DNA of 64,000 nucleotides from Paracoccus sp. IB05 (GCF_016405985.1 NZ_JAEFCF010000003.1:151292-215291); one strand, 5' to 3'. Shown: positions 35,443 through 47,205, counted from the first letter of the stretch. Made by a program: numbers and translations. The notes: generated by a model not told the origin, from the letters alone.

Positions 35443-36735
35443 ATGGCCAATGTGGTTGTCGTAGGCGCCCAATGGGGTGACGAGGGTAAAGGCAAGATCG
35501 TCGACTGGCTCTCGGAGCGGGCCGATATCGTTGCCCGGTTCCAGGGCGGCCATAATGCCGGCCATACGCTGGTGATCGACGGTAATGTCTACAAGCTTTC
35601 GCTGTTGCCCTCGGGCATTGTGCGCGGCGGCAAGCTGTCGGTGATCGGCAATGGGGTGGTGCTCGACCCATGGGCGCTGCTGGCCGAGATCGAAAAGCTT
35701 TCGGCTCAGGGGGTCGAGATCAACTCTGACAACCTGATCATTGCGGAAAACACGCCGCTGATCCTGTCGATCCATGGCGAGCTGGACCGCGCCCGCGAGG
35801 CGCAGAATTCGGTCGGCAAGATCGGCACCACCGGGCGCGGCATCGGGCCGGCCTATGAGGACAAGGTCGGCCGCCGCTCGATCCGCGTGGCGGATCTGGC
35901 CGATGAGGCAACGCTGGACACCCGTATCGACCGGCTGCTGACGCATCACAACGCCCTGCGCAACGGCCTCGGGCTGGAGCCGGTTGACGTGGTGGCGCTG
36001 AAAGCGGCCCTGCAAGAGGTTGCGGGCAAGATCCTGCCCTATGCAAAACCGGTCTGGAAAGTCCTGACCGAGGCGCGCCGCGCCGGCAAGCGTATCCTGT
36101 TTGAAGGCGCTCAGGGGTCGCTGCTGGATGTCGATTTCGGGACCTATCCCTATGTGACCTCGTCGAACACCCTTGCGGGTATGGCGGCAACCGGCGTGGG
36201 CCTTGGCCCGACCTCGATTGATTTCGTGCTCGGGATCGTCAAAGCCTATACGACCCGCGTCGGCGAAGGCCCCTTCCCGACCGAGCTGTTCGATGAAGAC
36301 GGCGAGCGTCTGGGCCAGCGCGGCCATGAATTCGGCACTGTCACCGGGCGTAAGCGTCGCTGTGGCTGGTTCGATGCCACGCTGGTGCGCCAGACCTGCG
36401 CGACCTCGGGCGTGTCGGGCATTGCGCTCACCAAGCTCGATGTGCTGGACGGGTTCAAGACGCTGAAGATCTGCGTCGGCTATGATCTCGACGGCGAGCG
36501 CTATGACTATCTGCCGACCGCCGCGAACCTTCAGGCCCGCGTCACGCCGATCTATGAGGAGATGGAAGGCTGGAGCGAATCGACCCAAGGAGCCAGGTCC
36601 TGGAATGACCTCCCCGGGGCTGCGGTGAAATATGTCCGCCGCATCGAAGAGCTGATCCAGTGCCCGGTTGCCCTTTTGTCGACCAGCCCGGAACGCGACG
36701 ACACCATCCTCGTCACCGACCCTTTTGCGGACTGA
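35443..36735 (+). CDS. purA: Adenylosuccinate synthetase
   Basis: A 430-residue PurA joining IMP and aspartate with GTP to adenylosuccinate. The GTP P-loop is [16 protein letters not shown], with HNAGHTL following (catalytic Asp and His). [17 protein letters not shown] and [19 protein letters not shown] are the other main family motifs, both present. Length is standard. A DUF2842 gene follows after four bases and a YgiN-like gene after that, so the three likely form one transcript ending at the hairpin near 37320. Confidence 0.97.
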   Translation: MANVVVVGAQWGDEGKGKIVDWLSERADIVARFQGGHNAGHTLVIDGNVYKLSLLPSGIVRGGKLSVIGNGVVLDPWALLAEIEKLSAQGVEINSDNLIIAENTPLILSIHGELDRAREAQNSVGKIGTTGRGIGPAYEDKVGRRSIRVADLADEATLDTRIDRLLTHHNALRNGLGLEPVDVVALKAALQEVAGKILPYAKPVWKVLTEARRAGKRILFEGAQGSLLDVDFGTYPYVTSSNTLAGMAATGVGLGPTSIDFVLGIVKAYTTRVGEGPFPTELFDEDGERLGQRGHEFGTVTGRKRRCGWFDATLVRQTCATSGVSGIALTKLDVLDGFKTLKICVGYDLDGERYDYLPTAANLQARVTPIYEEMEGWSESTQGARSWNDLPGAAVKYVRRIEELIQCPVALLSTSPERDDTILVTDPFAD

Positions 36736-36738
36736 CCG

Positions 36739-36993
36739 ATGGCGCTCAGCTACCGCAAACGCAAAAATCTGGCGCTCCTGATCCTTGTGATCGGGGTGCC
36801 GGTCTATTGCTTTGTCACGCTGGTGCTGATCGGGCTGGCGAATGACACCTGGTGGTCTGAGCCCGGCGAGCGGATGCCGCTGTTCATGGAAGCGGTGATC
36901 TTTATCGGCCTCGGCCTTGCCTGGGCACTGCCTTTGCGCAGGATCTTCCTCGGGATCGGCCAGCCCGACCCCGAAGCACCAAAGGAGCCCTGA
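36739..36993 (+). CDS. DUF2842 membrane protein
   Basis: An 84-residue protein with two membrane helices (about residues 10-33 and 47-64) and a Pro/Glu tail. The RKRKNLALLILVIGVPVYC start and WWSEPG...FIGLGLAWALPLRRIFLGI pattern define DUF2842, a small alphaproteobacterial inner membrane family of unknown role. It begins four bases after purA and precedes the YgiN-like gene with its AAAGGAG ribosome binding site inside the end of this one. Confidence 0.85.
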   Translation: MALSYRKRKNLALLILVIGVPVYCFVTLVLIGLANDTWWSEPGERMPLFMEAVIFIGLGLAWALPLRRIFLGIGQPDPEAPKEP

Positions 36994-36994
36994 C

Positions 36995-37279
36995 ATGCTG
37001 AAAGTCATCGCGCAGGATTTCATCCGCCCCGAGGCGCTTGCCGAAGTGCGTCCGCTTTATGAGGAACTGGTGCGGCTGAGCCAGGCCGAGGCGCTGTGCA
37101 TCAGCTATGATCTGTTCACCAATCAGAAAGATCCCGGTCATTTCATCTTTGTCGAGACCTGGCCGGATCGTGCCGCTCTTGATCTGCATTGCGAGACCGA
37201 GCATTTCCGCCGCCTGGTGCCGCAGATTGATGCGCTGCGCCGGCAGGAGGGGACCTTCCTTCTGATGGATGCGTTCTGA
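36995..37279 (+). CDS. Antibiotic biosynthesis monooxygenase-domain protein (YgiN-like)
   Basis: A 94-residue dimeric alpha-beta protein of the ABM/YgiN family (MLKVIAQDFIRPEALAEVRP, then ISYDLFTNQKDPGHFIFVET and HCETEHFRRLV). Family members are cofactor-free oxygenases or quinol monooxygenases; the substrate here is unknown. The ATG follows AAAGGAG and lies just after the DUF2842 stop. A terminator closes the unit. Confidence 0.8.
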   Translation: MLKVIAQDFIRPEALAEVRPLYEELVRLSQAEALCISYDLFTNQKDPGHFIFVETWPDRAALDLHCETEHFRRLVPQIDALRRQEGTFLLMDAF

Positions 37280-37297
37280 TCCGATCCTCAACTCATG

Positions 37298-37345
37298 AAA
37301 AAAGGCGCGCAAGGGACATCCCCTGCGCGCCTTCTTCATTTTGTC
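37298..37345. terminator. Bidirectional terminator between YgiN-like gene and APC permease
   Basis: Stem AAGGCGCGCAAGGG (37302-37315) with CCCCTGCGCGCCTT (37320-37333), one mismatch and a four-base loop. An A-run lies to the left and CTTCATTTTG to the right. Confidence 0.88.
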
Positions 37346-37351
37346 CCTGGA

Positions 37352-38956
37352 TCAGAGGGTGAAATACATATTCGAGGCCGCTGCCACCGCGATACCGGCC
37401 GCCAGCACCAGGTAGGGCAGGATCCCGGCCTTCCTCACCAGCAGATCGCGCGACGAGACGCCAAGATCTTCGAGCATCCGGTCGGGGAATTTGCCCTTAT
37501 CGGTGACATAATGGCGCCAGGCAAAGACCGGGATGATCAAAGCCGCCGCCACGATGCCCGACATCAGCGTCCCTGCCCCCCAGACGTTCGCCCCGGCGCC
37601 AAGCAGCACCATATTGACGAAGCTGAGCGCCACACCTGCCGCCATCAGGATCGTCGGGCAGCGCCAGGGGCGCGGCACATCCGCATTGTCGATGCGGTGG
37701 ATCCAGCCGGAATTGAGGTTGAGGAAGTTGAAGATCAGGTAGCAGCAGTTGGAAACCGCCAGCACGAACAGGTAATCCGACATCATCAGCAGGATCAGGT
37801 TAAAGGCGAGATCCGTCCACATGGCCGTGACCGGCGCCCCGTGTTCATTGACGCGGGACAGGTATTTCGGCAGCCAGCCGTCAACCGAGCCCTGATAGAG
37901 CGTCCGCGACGAGCCCGCCATCGAGGTCATGATCGCCAGCATGGTGGCAAGGATCAGCAGGACCACCATCAGTTTGGTGACAAATGCGCCGCCTCCGACC
38001 ATCTCGCCCATGACGCCGGCGACCGCCGTGCCATCGACGATGCCCGGCTGCAGGATACCGTCAACCCCCAGATAGCCCTGGAAGGCCAGCGGCACGAGCG
38101 TGAAGATCACCACGCAAAGCAGCCCCGAATAAAGGATCGCCCGCACGGTGTCATGCTCCGGACGGCGGAACTCGGAGGTGTAGCAGATCGATGTCTCGAA
38201 TGCATAGGTCGACCAGGCCGCGATAAAGAGACCACCGAGGAACAGCGTGATGCCATGGCGGTCCCAGATCCCGTCGACCACATTCCCGGCCTCATCGGTC
38301 GCCATCGGCACCAGCGGGAAGAGGTTCTCGGAATGGACATTGCCCGACAGCAGCGGCACGAGACCCACCACCAGCAACGGCACGATCACCGCAATGCCGA
38401 AAATTGTCTGGATCCGCGCGGTTGAAAGAATACCGCGATGCTGGATCGCAAACACCACCAGCAGCACCGCCGCCCCGATGAAGAAGGTCGCGTTGATCCT
38501 CAGCGTGATCCCCTCTTTCAGGAAGCCCAGATCCGCCAGCGTGATCTGCCAGGACAGCAGCGCCGAATCGGCCGGGGCAAAGGCGTTCAGCATATAGCCC
38601 GCCGCCAGACCCGATCCGATCGCCAGCACCGGCGTCCAGGCCAGCCAGTTGCACCAGACCGACAAGGGCGCGATCACCTTGGAATAACGCACCCAGGCCG
38701 AAGCCCCGTAAACCGAGGCGCCGCCGCTTTTCGACGGGAAAAGCCCCGCGATCTCGGCATAGGTATGTGCCTGGATAAAGCCAAAGGCGACCGAGATGAT
38801 CCAGATCACCCAGCTCGGCGTGCCGACAGTCGCCGCGATCCCGCCAATGGAAAACAAGACCAGCGCGGGGACGCCCGCCGCCACCCAAAAGGCCGCAGGC
38901 CAGCCGATCACCCGATGAAGCGTGTTCTCCTCACGCCCCGTTCCCGCATCATTCAT
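37352..38956 (-). CDS. APC-superfamily amino acid permease
   Basis: A 534-residue inner membrane transporter with about twelve helices. The start is GWPAAFWVAAGVPALVLFSI and WVIWIISVAFGFIQAHTYAE (with the consensus AEIAGLFPSKSGG following). PALVLFSIGG and GGASVYGASAWVRY are APC-type features. It probably moves an amino acid or amine, substrate undefined. ATG at 38956 follows AGGGGGA; the TTG at 38962 is an alternative. Single-gene unit ending at the shared terminator. Confidence 0.85.
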   Translation of the reverse strand: MNDAGTGREENTLHRVIGWPAAFWVAAGVPALVLFSIGGIAATVGTPSWVIWIISVAFGFIQAHTYAEIAGLFPSKSGGASVYGASAWVRYSKVIAPLSVWCNWLAWTPVLAIGSGLAAGYMLNAFAPADSALLSWQITLADLGFLKEGITLRINATFFIGAAVLLVVFAIQHRGILSTARIQTIFGIAVIVPLLVVGLVPLLSGNVHSENLFPLVPMATDEAGNVVDGIWDRHGITLFLGGLFIAAWSTYAFETSICYTSEFRRPEHDTVRAILYSGLLCVVIFTLVPLAFQGYLGVDGILQPGIVDGTAVAGVMGEMVGGGAFVTKLMVVLLILATMLAIMTSMAGSSRTLYQGSVDGWLPKYLSRVNEHGAPVTAMWTDLAFNLILLMMSDYLFVLAVSNCCYLIFNFLNLNSGWIHRIDNADVPRPWRCPTILMAAGVALSFVNMVLLGAGANVWGAGTLMSGIVAAALIIPVFAWRHYVTDKGKFPDRMLEDLGVSSRDLLVRKAGILPYLVLAAGIAVAAASNMYFTL

Positions 38957-39581
38957 GCTCAAATCCCCCTCCTGTTGGTCAGAGTTGATGGGCCCGCGGC
39001 TTTTATTTTGCGGTGCCCTTTTGGAAGGTGGCGCTCAGGGGCCACCCATTTTCCGGCCCGGATCTTTCCCGTGCCGCCGGAAGTGTCGCGTGCTGTCTGG
39101 CGCAGCTCCGGACCGCAAGACCCGGGGTGCCAAAAACTGCTGCACACTATGGAAGAAGGCTGAGTGGGCAGCCACCGGCCAAAAGACCGGAGCAGAGGAA
39201 TGCGCCGAAATCACGACCCTGGACCTCCCAGACACCCAAGACTGCCCGACGCCCAAAACAGCCAGACGCTCGGGGCGCCAGGCCGGGGCTGCGAAATACC
39301 AGCCGGACGATGCGACCTCAGGTCCGATTCGGGAAGCTTAATTTTAATCTCAGGAAATTAATTCCCAGGAGAAGAAACCCCATTCCCGCTCTGATTGCAA
39401 AAAAAATCCGGGCGGGACTGGCGGCGGCCTGACGGGACTGGCGGGAAAGCGGCGCCGAAGGGCGGCCACAAAGACAAAGGCCGGCCCCCTGCGGCACCAG
39501 CCTTTCATCGAATGTCATTGGCCTCACGACAGGGCCGGGCGCCAGCCCCGGGTCGGGTCGCGGGTCGGGTCCCGGATCCGG
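38957..39581. other. 625-base region without a recognisable gene
   Basis: Open frames exist on the plus strand but have no ribosome binding site and an unnatural Arg/Pro-rich composition. An AT-rich patch (39338-39370) includes TTAATTTTAATC and AAATTAATTCC. Near 39476-39507 an AAAGGC/GCCTTT hairpin could terminate the neighbouring long gene. The rest shows no repeat or RNA that I can name. Confidence 0.4.
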
Positions 39582-42500
39582 TCAGCCGAGACTGCGGCGC
39601 GCTTCCGCAAGGATCGCCGAGGTTTCAGCAATGGCATATTGGCCACGGCGCTGCTTCACCAGACGGCCCTCGCGCAGGAGGGTTCCGAAGGCGCGCAAAC
39701 CTTCCTCGCGGGTGAAGATCTCCCCCAGCTCGCCCGCAATGACCCGGCTCATGAGATAGGGACGGGTGAAATATTCGCGCATGTCGACACAGGCGGCCCA
39801 GGCGGCGGCAGCTTCCATCAGATCGGGCAAGCTGCGGGCGCCAACCTCTTCGGTAAAGGCCGCGAACGCGCCGTTGGTCGCGAAGATATTGCCGTCATCG
39901 GCCAGGTCATCATCTTCTGCGCCATCTTCTGCGGCCAGATCATCCAGAGCCAGATCTGCGGCATCGGCATCGGAAGGGCTGACAACCTCCCGGATTTCCT
40001 GTGTCGCCCCGGGCGCGGTTGTCGCCTCTTCCTGCTCGGCCTCAAAACTGCCAAGTGGCGTCGCCACTGCGGCAGAGCCATGCACCAGATGCGGGCGCGG
40101 GCCGGTCTCGCGCAGATCGCTGCGCTTCGACTGATCAATCCGCTGTTCCGAGACCAGCACCAGCGGCGCCGGGCGGGCGGCGGCGGGCGGTGTCTGTGGC
40201 TGCGACTGGGCCACAGCACCGGTGTCCGGTGCCACGCCGGCAGCTGAGACCGTGGCCGGGGTGGTCTCGCCGCCCTCACGCATCGGGCGCGCCGGCCGGA
40301 CCGGACGCACCGGGCGCGGCGCATGCGGCATGGGCGGGGTGATCGACTGGGTCACCGATTGCGCGAGGTCGTCGCGATAAGCGCCTTCGCGCTTGCCGGG
40401 ATCTGCCGGCGTCACGCCGGCGCGGCGATCCGCGATGGCAGCCGCCACAGCCGCCTTCAGATGCTGGATCGAGGCGATGCGGCGCTTGTTTTCCGGCCCG
40501 GCCATTTCATCATCGGCCTGTTTCATCAGCCGGGCGAGATCCTCGTCCGACCGCGGGGGGACGGCTTCAGGGGCCGCAGACGTGGGTTCAGACGGGGTTT
40601 CAGCCGGGCCGGTGAACTCCGCCGCAGCCGGCGGGGCCTGCGAGGCGGCGGCTTCGGTGCCGGGAGTCGCAGCCTCGGGGCTGGTCGCAACAGCATCGAC
40701 ACGGCGGATCCGGATCACCCGGGCACGGGCGCGCTCCAGCCGGGCAGCGGCGGCGGGTTCAAGCGGCTGAGCCTCCGGCGCGGGGCTTGCGGCGTCATCT
40801 GCGGGCAGACCGGCACCGGGGCGGGCTTCCGTATCCAGGCCTGTGGGCGCATCAGAGACATCCGCCGCCACCGGTTGTTCCAATTCGGAACGGGCAACCT
40901 CTGTGTCCAGGGCGGCGTCGCCAGCGGACTGTGTCGGGAGATCATCGGCCCCGACCCGGCTTTCCGACGCATCGCGCCACCCGTGATCCGCATCCTTCGC
41001 CACATCGCGAACCGACGCGTCGGGCGCATCGCTGCGCGCGGCCTCGTCCGGGTCTTCGCCAGGGGGCGAACCAAGCTCGCTTTCGATTTGTGCCAGCTCG
41101 GCGCGCAGATCCTGGTCCAGCCCGGCAATCACGTCTGCGGACGAAAGATCCTCCGCCGTAGCCGCGGCCATTGCCGCACCAACCCCTGGCAGGGTCTCTT
41201 CCAGCGCGGCCTCCCAGGCCGTTTCGTTTTCGTCATATTCAGGGTCATCGGCAAAGGCATCGCCCGGGATCCCGGCGGCTTTCGCCCTGGCCTTCTGCGC
41301 GGCCTCTCCTGCATCAGCTTCTGCCTGAGCCTCTGCCGCAGCGGCCGAGGCGGCCTCTTCGGGCGATGCTTCGCGCGAGAGGCTGGCAATCAGGCTGCCG
41401 ATGTCGACATCAGCCGCAGCGGTCTCCGCCACAGCCTCCTCCGCCACAGCAGAGGCGATGTGAGTGGCCACACCCTGCCCTGCGGCGGGCGCGCCGGTCA
41501 GTTCCGCGGCCAGTTCCCGCAGCTCGGCCAGAGCGGCAGCACTGGTGCCCTCCGCACGGGGCGGGGTCGCAAGGGGAGCCTGCGCAAGATCGTCCTCAGG
41601 GCTTTCACCCATGGCCTCAGCCGACGAGGTCAGGCCGACCTCGCCCGCTTCCGGCGCCGCCGGCGTTTCGCTCGTATCGCTTACCTCGGTAAAGGCTGCG
41701 CGCAGGTCTTCATCGATCGCCGCGAGAGTGGCATCGTCTGAGAGATCGCCCAGCTCAGGCTCGAAATCCTCATCTCTGCCAAATTCCGGCTTGCCCATGC
41801 CTGGCACAAATGCGGCAGCTTCCTCCAGGTCGGGCGCAACCAGGTCGGGCTCTGCGAGATCAGGGTCTTCAGCGATATCGGCAAAAGCCGCCGCCGCAGC
41901 TGCCAGTGGTGCCGCCGCAGCTTCTTCAACGCGCGAGGCCGGCTCGATGGCGCGACGCAGACGGGCGAGTTTTGCGGCCACCCCTTCCGGGACCGTATCA
42001 CGAAGCGCAGGCGCAGCATTGCCCACCGGATCGTCACGCCGCGTTTTCGCCGCCTGGGCCGGTGCAACCTGTGCCGGATCTTCTGCCATCAGTGCGGGGT
42101 TCTCGGGCGTGGCGCGCATCACGGAGTCGCGCGCAGCCTTGCGGTCGCCAGCCGTGCGGTCTCCAGCCGTGGCGGGCGCGGGTGTCTCTGCCGGAGCCGC
42201 TTTTGCAGGCTCTTCAGTAACCTCTTCCACCACCGGCCTAAGCACCGCAGCCGGGAGGCTCTTTTCCCCCCGGGCGACCGGGGCCTGCACAACAGTCGCG
42301 GCGGCAACAGGCGCAGCCGTCAGCGGCGCAGGCGCATCCCCGGCGGGAACGGCCTCCTCCTGGTCGCCGGCGCGCAGCACCACTCTGTTATCGGTGATCT
42401 TCGCCTCGACCCGGCGCTGGATCTCGCGTTCGGCTATCCGGTGCAGCATGGCGGCATCGGGCTGCGGCGGTTCCGCACCGAAATAGCGATCCTCGGCGGC

Positions 42501-42617
42501 GAGATCGCGGAAATATTCGGCAATCGCCCGCATCGTGGTAAAGGGCTCATCAAAGCCCTCGAGCGTGCAGCTAAAGGTCCCATAAGAGACAGTCAGGATC
42601 TTGCTGGCATCATTCAT
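39582..42617 (-). CDS. Very long Ala/Glu/Pro-rich protein with conserved ends (function unknown)
   Basis: About 1011 residues. The first 100 form a conserved domain ([58 protein letters not shown]). The last 100 form another ([59 protein letters not shown]). Between them lie more than 750 residues of Ala/Glu/Asp/Pro low-complexity sequence, most likely disordered. Similar proteins in this family are sometimes mislabelled CheA or lipoprotein; neither fits. No signal peptide or membrane helix. The frame runs up to 43292, but ATG at 42617 matches the conserved start. Divergent from the thiamine pyrophosphokinase gene. Confidence 0.78.
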   Translation of the reverse strand: MNDASKILTVSYGTFSCTLEGFDEPFTTMRAIAEYFRDLAAEDRYFGAEPPQPDAAMLHRIAEREIQRRVEAKITDNRVVLRAGDQEEAVPAGDAPAPLTAAPVAAATVVQAPVARGEKSLPAAVLRPVVEEVTEEPAKAAPAETPAPATAGDRTAGDRKAARDSVMRATPENPALMAEDPAQVAPAQAAKTRRDDPVGNAAPALRDTVPEGVAAKLARLRRAIEPASRVEEAAAAPLAAAAAAFADIAEDPDLAEPDLVAPDLEEAAAFVPGMGKPEFGRDEDFEPELGDLSDDATLAAIDEDLRAAFTEVSDTSETPAAPEAGEVGLTSSAEAMGESPEDDLAQAPLATPPRAEGTSAAALAELRELAAELTGAPAAGQGVATHIASAVAEEAVAETAAADVDIGSLIASLSREASPEEAASAAAAEAQAEADAGEAAQKARAKAAGIPGDAFADDPEYDENETAWEAALEETLPGVGAAMAAATAEDLSSADVIAGLDQDLRAELAQIESELGSPPGEDPDEAARSDAPDASVRDVAKDADHGWRDASESRVGADDLPTQSAGDAALDTEVARSELEQPVAADVSDAPTGLDTEARPGAGLPADDAASPAPEAQPLEPAAAARLERARARVIRIRRVDAVATSPEAATPGTEAAASQAPPAAAEFTGPAETPSEPTSAAPEAVPPRSDEDLARLMKQADDEMAGPENKRRIASIQHLKAAVAAAIADRRAGVTPADPGKREGAYRDDLAQSVTQSITPPMPHAPRPVRPVRPARPMREGGETTPATVSAAGVAPDTGAVAQSQPQTPPAAARPAPLVLVSEQRIDQSKRSDLRETGPRPHLVHGSAAVATPLGSFEAEQEEATTAPGATQEIREVVSPSDADAADLALDDLAAEDGAEDDDLADDGNIFATNGAFAAFTEEVGARSLPDLMEAAAAWAACVDMREYFTRPYLMSRVIAGELGEIFTREEGLRAFGTLLREGRLVKQRRGQYAIAETSAILAEARRSLG

Positions 42618-42752
42618 CGACGCGGACCTCATACTTTCCATCACGGAAACATTGCTGGCGCTTTGTTCGAATCCATGGACAGACCGGGGTAATTTGAAGG
42701 ATTGATTGTGTTCGCCCGCCCCGGGTTTTGCCTTAATTCGAACAGTATCCGC

Positions 42753-43445
42753 ATGAAATTGCCTCTTGATCAATGCCCGAACCTTCACTTCTCCGCTGGG
42801 ATTACGCTGGTGGGCGGCGGCCCGGTGCCGGCGCGCGACCTGGCACTGGCGCTGCGGCTGGCGCCGGTCGCAATTGCGGCAGATGGCGGTGCCGACCGGC
42901 TGATGGCGGCGGGAATCGCCCCCGAAGCGGTGATCGGCGACCTTGATTCGATCTCGCCCGCAGCACTGGCGCAGATCCCTTCCGGCCGGCTGCACCGGAT
43001 TGCGGAACAGGACAGCACCGATTTCGACAAGGCGCTGCGGCGGATTGCGGCGCCTTTCATCCTCGGGCTGGGCTTTACCGGGGCGAGGATGGATCACGGG
43101 CTGGCCGTCCTCAACAGCCTCGTGCGCCATCCCGGGCGCCCCTGCCTGGTGCTTGGCCCGCAGGATGTGGCCTTTGCGCTGCCCCGGGGCGAGACACGGC
43201 TGCGGCTGAAGGCCGGGGACCGGGTGTCCCTGTTCCCCTTCGCGCGCGTGACGGGCAGAAGTGAGGGGCTGGAATGGCCGCTGGATGGCCATGTCTTTCA
43301 GCCCGACGGCTTTATCGCCACCTCGAACCGTGCCTCCGTTGCGGATGTGGTGCTCAGGCCCGATCAGCCGGGCATGGTGGCAATTCTGCCGCGCCGAAGG
43401 CTGCGTCAGGTGATCCGGGCGCTTTGCCCGGCGGCGGCGGTCTGA
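42753..43445 (+). CDS. thiN: Thiamine pyrophosphokinase
   Basis: A 230-residue enzyme transferring pyrophosphate from ATP to thiamine. [19 protein letters not shown] and [12 protein letters not shown] (residues about 40-95) hold the Mg2+- and ATP-binding Asp residues. The C-terminal part is the usual thiamine-binding domain ([20 protein letters not shown]). The start ATG at 42753 gives [20 protein letters not shown]; upstream codons from 42702 look non-coding. Its 3' end overlaps the convergent exporter gene by 40 bases. A thiamine riboswitch was not seen. Confidence 0.88.
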   Translation: MKLPLDQCPNLHFSAGITLVGGGPVPARDLALALRLAPVAIAADGGADRLMAAGIAPEAVIGDLDSISPAALAQIPSGRLHRIAEQDSTDFDKALRRIAAPFILGLGFTGARMDHGLAVLNSLVRHPGRPCLVLGPQDVAFALPRGETRLRLKAGDRVSLFPFARVTGRSEGLEWPLDGHVFQPDGFIATSNRASVADVVLRPDQPGMVAILPRRRLRQVIRALCPAAAV

Positions 43446-44407
43446 CGCGCCCGCTCGCGGATCGCCACCCGCTCACGATGCACGAGATAAAGGCCCGAGG
43501 CGATGATGATGGCGATGCCTGCGAAACTCAGCGCATTCGGCAGATCGTGGAAAACGAGGTAGCCCAGAATCACCGCGATCACGATCTCGAAGTAATGCAG
43601 CGGCCCCAGCGTGGCCGAGGGCGCAAAGCTCAGCGCCATGGTCATGCACATATGGCTGATGCAGGCCCAGAAGCCGACGCCGATCAGCCAGAGCCATGTA
43701 ATCCCCCCGGGCATGACAAAGGCGAATTGCGGCAGGGGGCCGTTCCACAGCACCGCGAGAACCGGAAGGCAGAGCACCACCCCCGCCCAGCTGGTGTGGA
43801 ACTGCATCGCAACCGGATGCATGAAAGACGACATGCCGCGCGTGACCAGCATATAGAGCGCGAAGCCAAAGGCCGTCCCGAGCGGCCAGAGCGCCATCAG
43901 CCCGAAAACGGTGATCGAGGGCTGGATGATCAGAAGCGACCCCGCAAAGCCGACGATACAGGCGGCGATCCGGCGCGGCCCGACCTCGTCGCCAAAGATC
44001 CAGCGGCCGAGGAGCAGCAGGATAAAGGGTTCGAGAAAAGCGACGGCAAGGGCATCGGCGATCGGCATCACCGTCAGGCCCGAGACAAAGGAAAAGGTCG
44101 AAAAGACCAGGAGGAAAGCGCGCAGGAACACAAGGCCAAGCGCACGCAGGTTCAGCGCAGGCGAGATCCCCATCAAGAGGATCACCGGCGCCATCATCAG
44201 CCCCTGGACAATGAACCGTGCCGCCGTGATCCAGCCGACCGGCATGCCCGCCTCCGCCGCAAGCTTGGACGAGACATCCAGCAGCGGCGCCAGCGTACAA
44301 AAGGCCAGCATAAGGATAATGCCCGGCAGGATGCGGTCGGTGGCGCGTGCACCGGCTGAGGCGGCACGGGCGCCGGTCGGGCGAGAGGGGGAAAGGGCCT
44401 GGGTCAT
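43406..44407 (-). CDS. DMT-superfamily (EamA) exporter
   Basis: A 333-residue inner-membrane protein with two EamA repeats and about ten helices (segments such as [20 protein letters not shown], then [15 protein letters not shown] and [21 protein letters not shown]). Such transporters export small metabolites; the substrate is not predictable. A Ser/Thr/Ala-rich N-tail precedes the first helix. It begins at the ATG at 44407 and overlaps the end of the thiN gene. Confidence 0.82.
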   Translation of the reverse strand: MTQALSPSRPTGARAASAGARATDRILPGIILMLAFCTLAPLLDVSSKLAAEAGMPVGWITAARFIVQGLMMAPVILLMGISPALNLRALGLVFLRAFLLVFSTFSFVSGLTVMPIADALAVAFLEPFILLLLGRWIFGDEVGPRRIAACIVGFAGSLLIIQPSITVFGLMALWPLGTAFGFALYMLVTRGMSSFMHPVAMQFHTSWAGVVLCLPVLAVLWNGPLPQFAFVMPGGITWLWLIGVGFWACISHMCMTMALSFAPSATLGPLHYFEIVIAVILGYLVFHDLPNALSFAGIAIIIASGLYLVHRERVAIRERARQTAAAGQSARIT

Positions 44408-44762
44408 AGGTCCTGGCTATCCTGCCCCGCCGGTCGCTGCCATGCTGAAAGCGACAGCACGCTGCCCGTTTTCACAGCAAAGACCGCCCGCGAAGACCTC
44501 CGGATAGGAACACGCGATATGACGACGCGGGCGCGGGGCGGGCGCCGCGCGCCTCAACCCTGCCTTGCGCCGGGCGAGGCCCGGAATGTGGCCGGGCCGC
44601 TGCGCGGTCAGACCGCCCCCGGCGGCTCCGCCCCGACGGGGCCCGGACCTCGGACCGCGCCCCCGGTTCCCGAAGCCTTTGCCACCCGCAGGACCGCCTT
44701 GCCCTTGCGCAGGCGCGATCTTGTGAATAGATAGCCGCATCCGCTGATGGAGCCTCTGCCCG
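44408..44762. other. Divergent intergenic region before secG
   Basis: 355 bases that must hold the promoters of the EamA gene and secG. The only open frame (44519-44734) has a Pro/Arg/Ala-rich composition and no homology, so I reject it as a gene. No hairpin or tRNA is visible. Confidence 0.4.
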
Positions 44763-45230
44763 ATGGAAACCTTTGTCCTTACGATCCACCTGATCCTTGC
44801 CTTGCTGCTGATCGGAGTGGTGCTGGTCCAGAAGAGCGAAGGCTCCGCCCTGCTGTCCGGCGGTGGCAATATGCAGGCGCGCGCCAAGCCCAATGCCCTT
44901 ACCCGCGTGACCTGGATCCTTGCGGGCGCCTTCATCGTGACCTCGCTGGCGTTGACCGTGCTGGCCACGCGCGGGGCAAGCACCGGCTCGGTGGTTGACG
45001 GGCTGATGCCCCCGGCCGCGCAGACCAACAGCAGCAATCCGGACATCTCGGGCATGATGCCGCCTCCGGCCTCGGGCAGCACCGATCCGGCAGCACCGCC
45101 TGCTGCTGCGGATCCCGCCGCTCCTCCTGCCGCGCCTGCACCTTCCGCGCCTGCCCCTGCGGAAACCACTCCGGCCGAAGCGGCGCCTGAAGCGGCCCCC
45201 GAAACCACACCGGCCCAACCGGCCAACTGA
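44763..45230 (+). CDS. secG: Preprotein translocase subunit SecG with extended tail
   Basis: A 155-residue SecG. The two helices METFVLTIHLILALLLIGVV and VTWILAGAFIVTSLALTVLA flank the loop VQKSEGSALLSGGGNMQARA, the SecG signature. It forms the SecYEG channel in the inner membrane. Beyond residue 75 the protein has an Ala/Pro/Glu-rich, disordered-looking tail of about 75 residues (SDPAAPPAAADPAAPPAAPA and similar), which extends it beyond the usual length. Hairpin and pyrG follow. Confidence 0.9.
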   Translation: METFVLTIHLILALLLIGVVLVQKSEGSALLSGGGNMQARAKPNALTRVTWILAGAFIVTSLALTVLATRGASTGSVVDGLMPPAAQTNSSNPDISGMMPPPASGSTDPAAPPAAADPAAPPAAPAPSAPAPAETTPAEAAPEAAPETTPAQPAN

Positions 45231-45253
45231 TCTACAATCCATTGACGGGTTTC

Positions 45254-45283
45254 GCCTGCCGCAAACATGATCTTGCGGCAGGC
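45254..45283 (+). terminator. Hairpin between secG and pyrG
   Basis: Perfect 11-base stem GCCTGCCGCAA (45254-45264) with TTGCGGCAGGC (45273-45283) and an eight-base loop. There is no U-run beyond GGTTGCGTTCT, so it might be a weak terminator or an RNA processing barrier. Confidence 0.6.
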
Positions 45284-45316
45284 GGTTGCGTTCTGACGCG
45301 CATCAGGCTATTTGCC

Positions 45317-45377
45317 GACTCCCGTGGTGATGCGATTCCACCTGTCCGAATCGCCTGTTTCCAGAACTACGGGAGTC
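45317..45377 (+). promoter_or_regulatory. SD-sequestering leader structure of pyrG
   Basis: Outer stem: GACTCCCGT (45317-45325) pairs with ACGGGAGTC (45369-45377), nine perfect base pairs. The right arm contains the pyrG ribosome binding site GGGAG (45371-45375). Inner stem: GCGATTC (45332-45338) with GAATCGC (45348-45354), seven perfect pairs. The ATG is at 45382. Confidence 0.6.
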
Positions 45378-45381
45378 CCCA

Positions 45382-47025
<1,644 letters not shown>

Positions 47026-47090
47026 TCCGATCCCCAGATCCCGGCCCCAGATTCCAGCCCTCTGATCCCGGCCCACTGATCCCAGAGCGC

Positions 47091-47160
47091 ATTTTCTGTC
47101 CTTAAATATCCCGGGGGAGTCCGCGCCAAAGGCGCGGACGGGGGCAGTGCCCCCTCCCCG
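47091..47160. repeat. Dispersed intergenic element, copy 3 (reversed)
   Basis: Reverse-oriented copy: ATTTTCTGTCCTTAAATAT then CCCGGGGG, a CCGCGCC/GGCGCGG hairpin and a GGGGGC/GCCCCC hairpin. It lies between pyrG and its terminator and reads in the opposite sense to copies 1, 2 and 4. Confidence 0.75.
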
Positions 47161-47173
47161 GCCAGCCAAAAGC

Positions 47174-47205
47174 AAAAGGGCGGCCCGACCGGGCCGCCCT
47201 TTTTC
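47174..47205. terminator. Bidirectional terminator between pyrG and opgH
   Basis: Thirteen-base perfect stem AAAAGGGCGGCCC (47174-47186) with GGGCCGCCCTTTT (47191-47203) and loop GACC, with U-runs available on both strands. Confidence 0.93.

Noticed and set aside
42618..43292. N-terminal extension of the long Ala/Glu-rich protein
   Set aside because: It overlaps thiN antisense and lacks the conserved [13 protein letters not shown] start, which begins at 42617.
44519..44734. 71-codon open frame before secG
   Set aside because: Pro/Arg/Ala-rich translation, no ribosome binding site and no homology.
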